Shown here piece after piece: positions 30,085 to 42,391 of a stretch of DNA of 64,000 bases. The stretch is taken from assembly GCA_015832175.1 (NCBI GenBank), contig WJXW01000020.1, positions 186,001 through 250,000 on the forward strand, given 5' to 3'. A program made the position numbers and the translations under genes. The notes below the pieces were generated by a model. It had not been told where the DNA came from. It ran no database searches and saw only the letters and a list, made by a program, of their open reading frames with translations. This DNA comes from Paraphaeosphaeria minitans (taxonomy: Eukaryota; Ascomycota; Dothideomycetes; Pleosporales; Didymosphaeriaceae). Each line of letters begins with the position of its first letter. Position 1 is the first letter of the stretch.

Positions 30085-30391
30085 GAGATTCGCAAGCTAG
30101 AAGTCGCTCACCTATTACGTAGAGGCGCGCGAGTGTGATAAATTCTGAATAATACTGTACCTTACACGACAATATCGATTGATCATGGTAGAGGTATTCA
30201 ACAAAAAACCTAAAAAGATCAGGATCCTCTTCATCTTTCTCTATAATGTCTTCCTTCGCCTCTTTGAAGCTACCAGTTATGGCTTTCGAGAATACCTCTG
30301 ACTCGATAGAGACAAGATCGCAGTGGAGGAAGAACGTTTTCGAATTCCCTACAGTAATAGTCAGGATCTTAGAAGACAAAAGACTGCTCAT
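30085..30391 (-). pseudogene. BTB/POZ domain fragment
   Basis: ATG at 30391 starts SSLLSSKILTITVGNSKTFF, then HCDLVSIESEVFSKAITGSF, FFVEYLYHDQS and FITLARLYVIGERL, a recognisable BTB/POZ fold (N-terminal 95 residues). BTB proteins dimerise and often recruit cullin-3 ubiquitin ligases. A GTGAGC donor follows LYVIG (near 30112), but the downstream exon is replaced by the end of the OrsD-like fragment, so the gene seems cut at about 30085-30110. Confidence 0.6.
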
Positions 30392-30920
30392 TCATTACTC
30401 TAGAGTGCTTGCTAGTGGGATAGACAACACTGACTCTGAGAATTTGCGCCTTTCCGCTTGTTTTGGTGTAGTCTTTTTGTCAGCAATCTTGGACTTTTTG
30501 GACATCTCGCTCTAGGTTGCAGGTGAATCAGGATCTTGCAATCCCGCTGTTTGCTGCCGATTCTCCTTAGTATCTCTTTTCGTATGGCTTACCGCCACTT
30601 CTGTGTAACTACATCGCCCAATCAACATCTGACACATGTCTATGTGCAACACTTCTTGTTGTGTAAGGAGCAGATCTGTCATGGGTAAGTGTTGTAAGCG
30701 CATGTTAGACGCTGATCTTTCTCTACGCATGTTTGTAGATGATGTCGAGGCTTCACAGTGCTGACCGTCAACAAATAGTACAGCAGATGGAGCGTGCACA
30801 GCTGTAGGCCCTTTGTTCAAAGGAACGAGATTCTGTATGTGCGATGCTTGATCAACTAGAAAACGCTCCTGACCGTGTATCAGAGGACATGGCGGGCAGC
30901 TAGTACTTCATGGATCTACC
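30392..30920. other. Intergenic, no gene seen
   Basis: Only short frames in mixed phases; includes the 3' flank of the ZNFX1-like gene. Confidence 0.5.
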
Positions 30921-33900
30921 TTACAATTGTATACCTATCAGCCTCTCTTCAATATCCGCTGCGCGTGTTACGCCCTCTGTGGGTCTGTGACTTTGGCCAC
31001 CAACACCACTGCCGCACTCGGGGCACCTCGCGAGCTCCATTGGCATGCCGCACTCGCCCACAGTGAATGGATGTCCGTTCGCACAACGATACCAATGTCC
31101 TGTGCCACGAAACTCCTTTGCCATTGCTCTCACCACCATGCCTAACTCACTACTTGCCAGGGATTCACGCAACATCCTTCGTACCTCAGCAGCTTCGTCA
31201 ACGAAGATCTCCATGGGGTCTTGATGCATCTCGCCTCGCTCATGGCTGCGCTCAAAAGGTGTAAAGTGTCGCCCTGTTCTACCACTCTTTGCGAATTGGG
31301 TGCAGATGCTGTCCACAAGATCTAGACGTGTCTTTGCACTGTCTCTCAGGATGTCCAACTTTCGCATTCGCTCCGCGTCATCGACCTCTTGTATGGCTCC
31401 CATGATGCCGCACTCCATCGCAGCGAACTTGGCCCAGTGAATGTGAGCTTCAAGTTCTTGACAGGTACTTTTGCTTTTCATAGCTTCAGCAACCACCTTG
31501 TCACATAGAAGGCGATTTTCCATGAAGTCGACATGCAGACTTCCCCGGGTACCCGCAGGAGTTTTTTCGTGGACACTGATGATGTCGCCCAACAAGATCA
31601 GATAACTGCGAATAATTAGATTCGATGCCTGCAGGTGATCACGAAGCTGAAGCTCATTGCTGCTGAACTCAAACTTGGTGATTGACGCTGGCATGTTCCG
31701 GCGTCGTGCTACCTCAACCAAATCATGCACTACTTGATATGGTTGCTCATCTTTGCTAACCTTTTCCGAGAACTGGGTGATATCGGTAATGACTGTTTGT
31801 ATCTTGCCGTAGCGTTTTTTCGTCTTCAGGGTCTTGATAGACGTTATTTGTGAGTCAATGGACCCTGCCAATACGATGATCTGACTCGGCTTGTGAGGAA
31901 AATCCACTGATCCCATCAATTCCCCTTCAAGCTTTGCCAATTGAGTTGCTAAGTCTTGATACTTCCGGTTCGACCAAGTGGTGAGCTTTTTGGCGCTTTC
32001 ATCAAGCATAGCTCTTCGAACAATGCGGCCGTATCGGGCAAGGTTGCGTAGAGAACCACGGCATTCTGGACACGGCTTACTGTCCTTGCTTGAGAACGGC
32101 TCGGCGGACGACTTCAACCCAGTATACTTGCCAGTAAGTGGGTCGACTTGGTAATGGTTTTGCATACCCATGGTCCCGTCCAGTGAGTCGATTGTGAAGA
32201 TGTGACCGCATATGGTAAAAATGCATGGATCTGCATCAAGATCTATCTCACCATAAGGGGTGAACATCAGAAGATCAGCCTGCATGCTCTTGACTTCGTC
32301 GCTAGCGTGGCGCTGGCAAAACTTTTCATCTGGACACTCCTCGCCACAGACCGAAGGACATCTGCAGCCGCAAGAGAGGAACTGATCGCACCGCTCAGAG
32401 CATGGGATCCAGGTACAGGGAGCAGCGCAAGGCATTATGCAAGGCTGATTGTGTGGACAATGAACTCCAGAGTTGCATTGCTCTTCCATACACGGGGTGC
32501 AGGACTCGGAGCAGAGCTTGCTGCACCTAGAATGGGCACATCGGGTGCTGCACTTCGCAAGACATGGCAGGCAATCTTCCCCTTCATGGCAAGTAGATTT
32601 GCATCGGTGAGAACACGTGCTGTACGCTCGACCGCACGGTTGCAAGCATGGGCCGTGGCTTCTCTTCTCGGTCGTCACTTCGAAATCGTTGCACTGGTGG
32701 CAGATTCTGCTGCATAAGTGCCCACATGCCAATGCGTTGCCACAAGTAGCTGTACACTTGAAATTTTCATCTTCGACATTGATGTGACAAGGCACGGTAA
32801 TCTCGTGGCTACAAGCCGGAACGACTCGCTTCATGGGCTCCCGACAGACCACAACGGATGGTTCCTGATATTCGAAGCACGCTAAAGTCGTTCTCAAGTG
32901 GCCACACTCAAGCTGAACCACGATGTTCTCAATGACGAACATGCAGTGCGGATCACACTTAGCCCCGCATGGCTTTGCGCAAACATGTTCGCACCCGTCT
33001 TTAAGCTTCATGCAGGGCTTCATGCAATACACTGCTCGGTGGAGCAGTTCGGAATGACATTTAGCGATACACGCGTGACCGCACTGGAGTTGCTTCTCGC
33101 AGAGAGCATCACACCCCGCCTCCGGCGACAACCGCACAAAGTCGGAGGGAGTCTTTACGAACATTGGCGCATCCTGGTGCCGCGGACAGCATAACTCCAA
33201 GGCGTCCCCTGTGTTGTCGTCACGGCGTAAGATTCCCATCACATCCTGCCACATAGGAGCACTCCCGGTTGTGTTCATGTTGCCAAAGATGTACATGCCA
33301 TGCTGTGCCCGAGAGAGCAGAACATTGATCCTGTTCGGTGTTCTGAGAAAACCAGGATTATTCTTAGGGTTGCTGCGGACAAGCGACACGATAACAATTT
33401 TGGCTTCTTCGCCTTGGAAATTGTCGACTGTCGCAAGGCGAATCGCTTGGCTGAGCGTTCCTTTGATTATCGTTGATTGATCCGGATCTGGGGGCGAGAT
33501 GGAATCATCATCGTCGCAGCTAGCATCTTTGCCTAGTTCATCGACATCTCTATCGTTGAGCAGAATGCTATGTGTGCTGCTGAGCTTTTGTCGTAGCTTC
33601 CGCAACTGCCCAAGGTAAGGCGTGAGAACGGCAATATCTGTTGGTGTATACACGCCTTGTTGAGTAAGATGCTTTACCAAGGCCATGACCATATTCACTT
33701 CGAAAGAATTAGTTCGAGAAGTCAAGTCCCCGTCTGACTTGTCGTCTTCTAGCTCTTCGTGATGCATCCATAAAAGCCGGTGACGCATGCCTACTACCTC
33801 TGGGTAGGCGGTAACTGATAGATCATCCTTGAGATGAGGGTATTGCGTTTCGCGAACGAGCTGCGAGATTGATGGATGCATGCGCCTCTGCACCTCCAAT

Positions 33901-36900
33901 GTAGATAGAGGCAGAGGCTTTGCAAAAACGTCCTGCGGTTTGACCAGGCGCTCGAACAATGAGACATCAAGAGCATACTGGCGGCCGCTCCGGCGCTCTG
34001 ATGATAGGTCGAAATTTTGCACTTGTGGGCGAAGCTGTTGATGGTCCCCTATGAGCATGCAATGCTCCACGGACGGCAAAAGGGCTGTTAACATGTGTGC
34101 TTCGAGGACTTCGCCCGCTTCCTCACAGATCAGGACCTTTGCATCGACGCCACGAAGAAGATCCAGGTTACGGGCTAGACCACTAGTCGTGACACCAATG
34201 ATGCTCGCTTGTTGTAAGACTCGCAAATCCAGCTCCGTAGTAACGTCGTTAAGTCGTTTCTTAGTTTCATCGAAGGACGTCAAAGCATGGTCGAGTTTTT
34301 CATCAAGCTCGTACTTCATTTCGGCGATCCAGGAATTGAAAACAACCCACCGCTCGACCATGGACATATGATGTACGTTCACATCGCAAATATCGGCGAG
34401 GCCGCGTGGGCGCCACGAGCCAGGAAAGCTAGCTCTGAGCCAGCTGTCCAGTACAGTCTCTTTGCTTCTTCGGACTAGTGTGTAGCCCTCGTCGTCGACG
34501 TTGCTGAAAAGCTGTGCGTGATATGCAGGATGGTGCTGATAGAGGTGTCCTTTTACAGTCGGCTCCGTGTAGATTGAAATATACGCTCCTAGTAAAGCGT
34601 CAATCTCTGCAGTTTCTTTCACATTTTTAGTCAGCTCCCGACGTGTACTCTTTTCAGTCTTTGTAAGCTCAAGTTGCGCAGCCAACACTCGGAGATTAAC
34701 ATCCTTTACCTTTTCGGATTTGGACTGCCCCCCAATCCGAACAATGTTTGCGATACCATCATCAATGGAGCGCTCTAGAATGGCGTCTAGAGCATGGTTG
34801 GTTTGAGTGCATACGAGAATGGGGCCTATTTTTGTTGCAGTCTTATTGGCAAGGCTTACTCGAATTAATTGTACTCCTGTGTGGGATTTGCCGGTCCCAG
34901 GTGGTCCTTGAACGATTGCGAACGACCGTGCCAAGCAGGAAATCACTGCCACCGCTTGACCAAGATCTAGGGAGGAACGTTCAGCGAGCCGCTCTGCTGC
35001 TTTTGCTATGTTCTGACCTGGTATGAACGACAATGGTGTGTTATTATGAGTGATGCTTGAGAGGTCAAACCTGAATCCAGGCTTTGTAGCATATATCGGC
35101 CCTGCAATGGCGATGTCCGGGTCGCGACCATCTACTGTTGAAGTGGGCGCCAAAATATGAGGAAATGGCATATCGAGATTTTCGCTCATGCGCTGCATTG
35201 CCTTCAGAGTAGGCTCAAATGCTGGCAACAGGATACCAGGAAATTCTACAAGTGATCGCTGCACAGACGACGTATCTGCAACCGCTTGTGACATGAGGCT
35301 ATGAAGGATGTAGTGATCCATGGGTTTGGCGACCACGTAGGCATGATCAGGGTCCGAAAACAAATCGAACTCAGCTTGCAGTCGAGTGGGCTTTTGTCCT
35401 TGCAGAGCAACGACGAAGAAAGTTGCCAAGCCTTCCGAGCTAAGAAGGCAGATGAGTGCATCGGGACCAAGTCTCCTGGAACTGTTCCACCATTCTTTAC
35501 AGGAAGCCACAGTTTGCTGTCGTTTAGCTTGAATCTGCGGAAAGCGCATCACAACCTGGGCACCATGATACTCGTCGAAAGCAGCCGTGATGATCTCCAC
35601 ATCGTGGTAAACGTGTGTACGTGCACTCTGATGCTTCGGTCCGATGTTGTTGGCTTGACTCTTGGGATTTTGAAGCCTCTCAAGCTCGATCTTGGCTACC
35701 TCTCGAACCTGGCCAACAGTATCCTCTCGTAGAAGACGAAAATGTCGATCAACTAGACCGTGTATGCCACCCAAGTGCCATTCACGTGCGTTCGCCACAG
35801 GAAGATATTCACTGCGAGGGCTTTGTATTTCATCCAAAGTTGGCAGTATCGAAATGTCTGAAATGTGCACAAAGTCGTTGTCATGCCTGGGACCTTGCTC
35901 TGAAAGTTCGCCCGGCATATCTCGAGCAAGTTGGAGTACTGCGCGCGCACCAACATGCCTTCGCTTGGAATGTGAGGTTTGAATATTCTGGCCAATACAG
36001 AGACGTTGCTGCACCTTCTCTAGATTTTTCCTTGCGTTCCTCATCTGGTAGGCCACACGTTCTGGAAGGCCATTTAGCAGGGTAGCAAAGGTCTCGGCGA
36101 TGGCTACAAAGCCGGTCTCGGTCTGAGCGGCGGTATTGACGTCAACGAGCATCGAAAGAGCAGCCAACACTGTATCTACAGTTTCCGTTATTTTTCCATC
36201 ATCGTCGCCGTCATGCTCGTAGGCTTCTCCACTGGTGTGTATAATCGTGTAGTTTGAGAGATGCGTAGCCAACACAGCGAAGAGTGATATGGCCCGTTCG
36301 CCAGTGCCATTACCAGTATACAGGACGTTATAGACGGTGATAACTCTCGCCCGCAATAAGATAGAGCCAAGTACTCTGCCGTGTGTGAAGATCTTGAGAA
36401 ATGGTAAGAGTTGCTGATCAATGACCCTGGCCAGTTGCGATGGGCTGAGAGACGTGAATGGTTGACTTAGAAGCTCATCGATTCGCAGGAGGCCTCCTTC
36501 ACTAGTGAGCAGTGTGACGACTTCCTGTAACGTTTCGACGCCGCTATCAACAAGCTCAAACGCCTGCTGGAAGAACTCGGAAAGACGGTAACCTAGAGGC
36601 ATGGCGCCGGTCACTCGCTTAGGGATCTTCCATCGAAAATCCTTCAAGCGCGAATCCGTGCTACGCGTGACATTGTAGCTTGTCACTGTCACGCTGTTGG
36701 CACGTCTGACTTCTTGAGACTCGACTCGCTCGTGCAAAAAGCTGCAATGATCGCCTCTTTTGCAATTTCCTTTGAGGAAGTGTAGGCAAGTCACGCGTCT
36801 GAAGTTAGTATCGATGACATGCGCAAAATTGCAATTGTCATCGTTTCGGCAAGTACCTCGCTGGAAGAATACACAAGGTCTGTAAGGACTTAGTCTGTTA

Positions 36901-36947
36901 AGTTCAGCGATAGGATAAGGTCAGACTGACCTCTTCATAAGCGCCAT
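30921..36947 (-). CDS. ZNFX1-like SF1 RNA helicase with CCCH, NF-X1 and RZ zinc fingers
   Basis: Exon 1 is 36931-36947 (ATG GCG CTT ATG AAG AG) and exon 2 is 30921-36879, with a 51-nt intron, giving 1991 residues. Two CCCH fingers (CX7CX5CX3H) sit at 8-26 and 37-55. The UPF1-type helicase core has Walker A GPPGTGKS (664-671), motif II ICEEAGEV (about 923-930), motif III LIGDHQQLRPQ, motif V TVDNFQGEEAK (about 1156) and motif VI NVLLSRAQHGM (about 1191). A long cysteine/histidine region (about 1230-1540) follows the NF-X1 repeat pattern. The C-terminus has an RZ finger (GHWYRCANGHPF...CPEC, about 1933-1963), the module linked to ubiquitin ligase activity in ZNFX1 and RNF213. Relatives act in RNA surveillance, small-RNA inheritance and heterochromatin. 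The start is supported because the short first exon completes the first CCCH finger's reading frame. Confidence 0.92.
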
Positions 36948-38322
36948 GCCAACAGACAAATGTGGTGTCGTGCACCTTGGGCTTGTATAGGGTAACGGCG
37001 TCGATTGTGTGGGGCGGGTAGAATTGAATTTCGCAAATGTAAAGCGGAAATTGGAGACTGAACATAGACTTGGACTAAACCATGCGTATTGTGTGACAGG
37101 GCACAACGTGAGGGGCAATCACAGTGACAACCGAGTCGCATATGCAACGGGAATGTGGTGAGGCCCATGGATGCATACGTGTAGGGTCTAGGCTACCAAA
37201 TGGTGGTTCTTCCTCCATGCGATCATGCCCATCGAACATAGCACATTACGCACTGCTCTGTGTCGATCCTTCCTGCTAGCAAATGTAATTGGCATATCTT
37301 CAGCCTGAGATCTCTGAAGAGAAACTTGTAGTAAGAATGAATATCGTTGGGAGAGTGCTTACGCAACTCCGATTTTGACATTCCGTACTACTTACCCCGC
37401 GCATGAGTACGACATGACATTGACCACATTACTGGACGACAACAACCAGTTATTTGGTGCCACGCACAGACTTATCGCTCAACGACTTTGTTTAGCTCTC
37501 ACAAACGTGTACGGATGCAAGTCTAGATTAGCCCCCCCAAACAATGCTCATATCCAAGACAGAGGGCTGCTCTCGAAAAAGTCATGCTTACGAAAGAAAG
37601 CTGCTCTTCTCAACAATAAGCATTTTACACTGACCGTGTGATCCCTACTCAGGTATGCCGTTACGGGATGCCCCCACCCCCAATCTAAACTTCTTTCGGT
37701 GGTAGCGTCGAACGCTCAGTCCCAAAGGTCATCGCTTACGGCTCGCGCCTATTCCCAGTTTATTTGGGACAGAATAACTGTGTTCAGAAGGTCTCTTGGT
37801 TCGACTGTGCCCATCGCTTGCATGCAAATACCGTTTAGCTGTACGTCAAGTCGGTGTCGATCCCGTAGACCAGGAACACATCAACTTCCAGGGGATTAGG
37901 AGCCCACATTGTTCCCATTTCGAGCTGCTTCGAGTCCAGGACATATGGGAGTCATGAAAGGCATTCCAGATGAGTATATGTTAATGATTCTGGATCGACA
38001 ATACGGCAGAGTCGGACAACGGCGGCTTCGATCTAATTGGCTGCAAGGTAGGACTCTGTACGACTTCTTAATGATCCGAAATAGTATGACCACCTTATGG
38101 TTCCACTGCAGGCGGGGTAATACATCATCGGAAGAGAGACGTTGCAGGATGGTGCGCATATTCGAAAATATCGCAATATATATGTATGTGTCCTGCATGG
38201 TTCAGTGCTTAACATTGTAGCTAAACGCCGATACATATTCAATTCAAGGATCACAGCCTTTCCTGGCTCGCCTCATTTTCCAACACGTTAAGCACTTTCA
38301 TCAGCGTCGTTGAGCCACCAAG
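36948..38322. other. Intergenic, no gene seen
   Basis: Contains the third, short copy of the dispersed repeat (37646-37695). The upstream flank of the 3CxxC gene carries a CACGTT... stretch. No supported gene. Confidence 0.5.
37646..37695 (+). repeat. Dispersed repeat, copy 3 of 3 (short, diverged)
   Basis: Begins cctactcaggtat like the copies at 5429 and 23919 and shares the following ~45 bp with several mismatches. Confidence 0.6.
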
Positions 38323-38817
38323 ATGTACAAGAAGAAAGGAGGATCCCAGCCGCGAAAAGATACTCCAAAATGCTCGCCCATGTATTCATGCTATCACGAC
38401 GAAGTCGCAACCGCAGTTGCTGCACAAATTGCAGCGACTCCAGACTTCAACAGCGCCGACACCGACAAGGGCATCCGCAATGAATACTCCACCTACGTCA
38501 TGGGTACCTTTCGATGCTACAACCCTAACTGCTCGACGCAGCTGTGGGGTAGTGGCAAAGTGACGATATTGATACGGAAATATCAGGGCGGTAGCTACAA
38601 TGCCGTCGTGTTCATGCAGCGCTGCGAGGGTTGCAACAGGCTGGGGAAATTGAAAATGGATATGACGTCTTATGTTGAACGAGTAACATATAGACTGCTC
38701 AAGTGGGCGGGCGTTGCGCCTGAGCCGCCAAGCTATGGGGCGAAGAAGACGCCACCTCATGAAGCTCACCTTTGCGAGGGGTGTAAGAGGGGTGTGTGTC
38801 GAGCACCTGGTGTATAG
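38323..38817 (+). CDS. 3CxxC-type zinc-binding domain protein, 164 residues
   Basis: Single exon. The order is TFRCYNPNCSTQLWGSGKV, then NAVVFMQRCEGCNRLGKL, then HLCEGCKRGVC near the end, three paired-cysteine sites matching the fungal zf-3CxxC family (PF13695, also in animal receptor-transporting proteins). The sequence from GTFRC to RGVC spans almost the whole domain, so the gene is complete. Function in fungi is not established; zinc-dependent protein or nucleic acid binding is expected. Confidence 0.85.
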   Translation: MYKKKGGSQPRKDTPKCSPMYSCYHDEVATAVAAQIAATPDFNSADTDKGIRNEYSTYVMGTFRCYNPNCSTQLWGSGKVTILIRKYQGGSYNAVVFMQRCEGCNRLGKLKMDMTSYVERVTYRLLKWAGVAPEPPSYGAKKTPPHEAHLCEGCKRGVCRAPGV

Positions 38818-40254
38818 AATAGCTCAATGTCTACAGTAACGCTAACTCAAGAATAAGTGGAGCTCTAACATGGATTCTACGACGAACTGCAGTGCAGTTC
38901 TTCGCTATTTGCATACAAGATTTTAGCGCGGATAATTGAGTAATCACAGTACATCGCTTCTATCCCAGGGCTCTATCCCAAGGCTCTACTACTGGCTGGG
39001 CTAATGCTTGTCGGAACTTTGTTCCCAGTCCCAGTCTTTACCTATTCTTATAGTGGGCATTGCTACGGAGTTGTCCGGTCTGAGTCTCTATGCGCACCAC
39101 TAGCTGTCAGTAACAGCATGAGCATGAGCGTCAGAAGCTTTCCCTATGAGAAACGCTGATGATCAGCAAAAGCATCAGCTTCAAGCAAGAAAAGACGAAG
39201 ATCGGCAGGCTAATCAACGTGGAACACCATGCGCAAAATCTAGAAACCCATGTTTGCATGAAGTAAGTTGTGCACACAGCGACTTTGATGATAGAGGGTG
39301 TAGGAAGTCTGATTTTGATCAGACTGTTGGAGGCCTCGGTACTGTAGATCGCTGTTGCAGCAGCATCATGGCCGAATGCGGCGTGATTGCCGCAAGCACG
39401 ATAAGCGGGTTGTGGCCAAGTCGACCCCGCTCTAAATCGGGGCAACGCCGTCCTGAACACCCGGACGGGGACGATATAAGATTCTAGATCACGGAGCTTT
39501 GCACCGCGTTCAAACGTGCTATCTTCGGTACGCGCCTTTGCTAGAGTATGTACATGCAGCTGCACCCATTCTTTTTGCCTTTGTCTTTCACAGATATTGG
39601 GTTTCCGGCAGACTCAGAGTGTTACCGAGCATGTGGTACAAATCTGAATGGAAACATTGGATTGTCAAAGGCGAGCTCTCTTGTGGTGGATGAAAAGCTG
39701 GTAGCGTAAGCGTTATAACTTTGTTAATGCCCTAGATCGATTTCACCCTATTGTTACCTAACTTATGAAGCCTGGTAGATCGCATCGCTGTCACTCCCTC
39801 GTAAAGGATGTGCGCAGTTGCGTAAAAAAAGGGAAGTAATCATGCTATCATCCTCTATTGTGCACTGCATGTTTCGACTAGGTGACTTGTCCTTTTGATG
39901 GTACAGTGAAATTAACCTTGGAGAGCTTCGAAGTTTATGAAAATCTTGGCTCAAAATAAAAAACTTGTGTCGGAGCTTTTCTGTGAATCCTTAGCCTGTA
40001 CGTCATCTTTACAAGCCGGTCACGGTTGGTCTCGTTGATCTACGGCTACCCTTCAGAGCCACCACCAGGTTCTCTAGCAAAGTGTGCCGGTTTCGGACAG
40101 GGGCATAAAGCTTAGCTGGAAGCGGCAGAAGCTATGGAAGGCGTGTAGCCGAGGCCCGCAATGTAGACCAAAAGGCCTTTATTTCAACTGATACTTAATC
40201 GATCTTCGTTGTGTTTATTTCAGCCTCTAACACACGCAACGACGCTTTCCCAAG
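38818..40254. other. Intergenic, no gene seen
   Basis: Frames at 39131-39565 on both strands lack motifs and overlap one another; I call none. Confidence 0.5.
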
Positions 40255-41478
40255 ATGGCCGATCAACCGCGATTCTCAGTCTGCTTAGACATAGCTATCG
40301 ATCATCGTCTAAGGCAGCTATTCAGACCACTTCACACGACTTGTGATAATCCACAGGGTGATCATATACGACTTATTCGAAACCTTGGCTGCAGTATCTT
40401 ACGTGGCGGAGAAAATATATGCAGTGAAGAGATCGACATGGCAACGTATCTGGCTACGCCTACAACGACAGGTGGCATCTGCTTTGTGCTGCAGCAACCC
40501 GCTAGCAATCATCCTTATCATTTGGGCACCGATGCAGTTGTTGCATACTCTCCAACATTGAGGGCAATAGTTCTCGAAGCTTGGCACGCCGTGTCATGTG
40601 GCTCTCCCAAACCTTCCATTTTCGACAGACTACCTTTTATCCGATCTCAAGACACCGTCGACTCTGATCTGCAACATTTCGCTCAAGAGAGGTCGTTTGC
40701 CATTATCAAAGCTAAGCGACCGAGAGTTGTTGTGTGTATGTGGAAACGGACTTCACAGGACGAATTCGTTGGAAGCATGCACGCAGTGGAGGGCATCGGG
40801 GTTGGCAAAACATTCGCGAGCCGTAAAATTGAGCTAGAACCAAGCTCCGACACGCATCTTGTGAACGCATTCCATCCCAGTTATGCTGTGAACTACAACC
40901 CCCACATAAGTTGCTTCAGACAGGTCCTGATGCTGGAAATGGCCCAAGCGTGTGGACTCTATGCCGGCTCCTGGCACAACAAGGACTGGATGGATGAGGT
41001 GAGGCAGCAATGCCAAAGGAGGGCTAGATCACTGCGAGGAGAGAAAATGTAAGATACTGAAAAGCCTATCAAATTATATGCTGACCTTGAGCCCAGCACG
41101 CTACCATCCGTTGCCAATGAATACCGACAAAGGCTAAGAAAAATAAGCGATTTCGTCGAACAGACGGTGGAGGAATTGACTAAGCAAGAGTATAGTGCGC
41201 AATCCCTGTATCGGCACTTAGTCGGGCTCAATATCACTGAGCATATCAACGATGCAAAAACACGACAAACAGCGAGAATTCAATTCCTGGATTATCCATC
41301 ACAACAGCATCGAAACATCTCTGCTAGCGGCCGCAATCGTCTCTATAGGCCAAAGCGCATCCCTCTGCGTTATGGTACCTGTAGAAACATGGTTGCGGCC
41401 GCGGCAGTCACGAAAGCAAAATTTGCGAGCAGGCTACGCAACATGACACACCCATTGACGGCAGCAATAACCATCTAG
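40255..41478 (+). CDS. Hypothetical two-exon protein with FHPSYAVNY motif
   Basis: Exon 1 is 40255-41048 and exon 2 is 41097-41478, joined by a 48-nt intron (GTAAGA...GCTGAC...CCCAG) whose donor overlaps the apparent TAA stop after GEKM. The product is about 391 residues. Conserved-looking blocks are DNPQGDHIRLIRNLG, RPRVVVCMWKRTSQ and NAFHPSYAVNYNPHISCFRQ, followed by LEMAQACG. The FHPSYAVN...R pattern vaguely recalls the uracil-DNA-glycosylase fold's HPS motif, but I would not assign that function. The last ~60 residues are less ordered and a further intron is possible. Confidence 0.6.
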
Positions 41479-42343
41479 CCACGATGCCGCATCACGAAAG
41501 CGACGACGGAGCCCAAACCTCGTACAGCCACAACACACACAATTTCTGGTGGGCTTCCTGATCAGCCCGCCACTCGACATCGTTTGCGACGTCCCGCATC
41601 GACGGCCCTCCGGATTGAACGACATCAACGCTCACGCAAATCGCCTCACAGACACCCGGCATGCTACTATAGATGCCACACAATACACAGTCACAGACAG
41701 CCTCGTCCACTGTCGCCCCCATGTCGAAGGAGTGGTGCCCCTTCCGACATACCCGACAAGGTCTGAGGCGAGTCGCGATAGCGTTGCATGGCTACTAGAC
41801 CCAAGAGCACGAAGGAGCGGAGCCTCGCTCTCGGGAAGCTGCATCGCAGCTGGTGCGTTGGCGCTGCCGCCAATGGCAGGTCACAACACAACACACGGCC
41901 ACATAGGAACCTAGTGAGAGGCAGCAAGAAGATGGGAGAAACAAGAACACAGAACAAATGCAAGCCCTGAGGGTCAAGGGCAGGTACAGCAACATGAAGC
42001 CGAACACTGGGGGGAGACTGTAGGTACGCAGATACGACAAACGAGGCCGACGCCTCTACGACGCCTCAATACAACGGCAACGAAAAAGAGTTTTTTTACC
42101 GCACGAAAACAGAGACAATACATTTGAAGTCAAACACACAGACACAGATACATCACTTCTCATGACGGCATGTACGTAGTCGTAGATAGAAGCCAGACCA
42201 CAAGCGGAGGCGAGGGAACAGCTGGCTGTACTTTCAGTACGGTGAAGTGGGGCATGTCGATTTCTTTCGGCAGCGCGTCGGCTGTTTGCCAAACCTCTGC
42301 ATCCGGGCATAGCTGCACGAAACCGCGGCTGAAACCGAGTAGG

Positions 42344-42381
<38 letters not shown>

Positions 42382-42391
42382 CGATGCGAGT
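41479..42391. other. Intergenic, low-confidence frames only
   Basis: Overlapping frames on both strands (41492-42040) show no motif. A TCAA microsatellite lies at its end. Confidence 0.4.
42348..42380. repeat. (TCAA)n microsatellite, about 8 units
   Basis: Uninterrupted caatcaatcaatcaat run; in one frame it would encode SINQ repeats. Confidence 0.95.

Noticed and set aside
35301..36085. Plus-strand frames of 140-156 codons inside the helicase gene
   Set aside because: Shadows of the long ZNFX1-like coding strand.
37790..37820. GGTTCGA sequence suggesting a tRNA T-arm
   Set aside because: No matching acceptor, D-arm or anticodon stem could be folded around it.
41549..42040. Overlapping 60-120 codon frames on both strands
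   Set aside because: All phases are open because of composition; none has a motif or splice support.
42170..42390. Coding through the TCAA microsatellite as SINQ repeats
   Set aside because: A four-base repeat shifts frame with each length change, and upstream sequence shows no conserved protein, so the repeat is not taken as coding.
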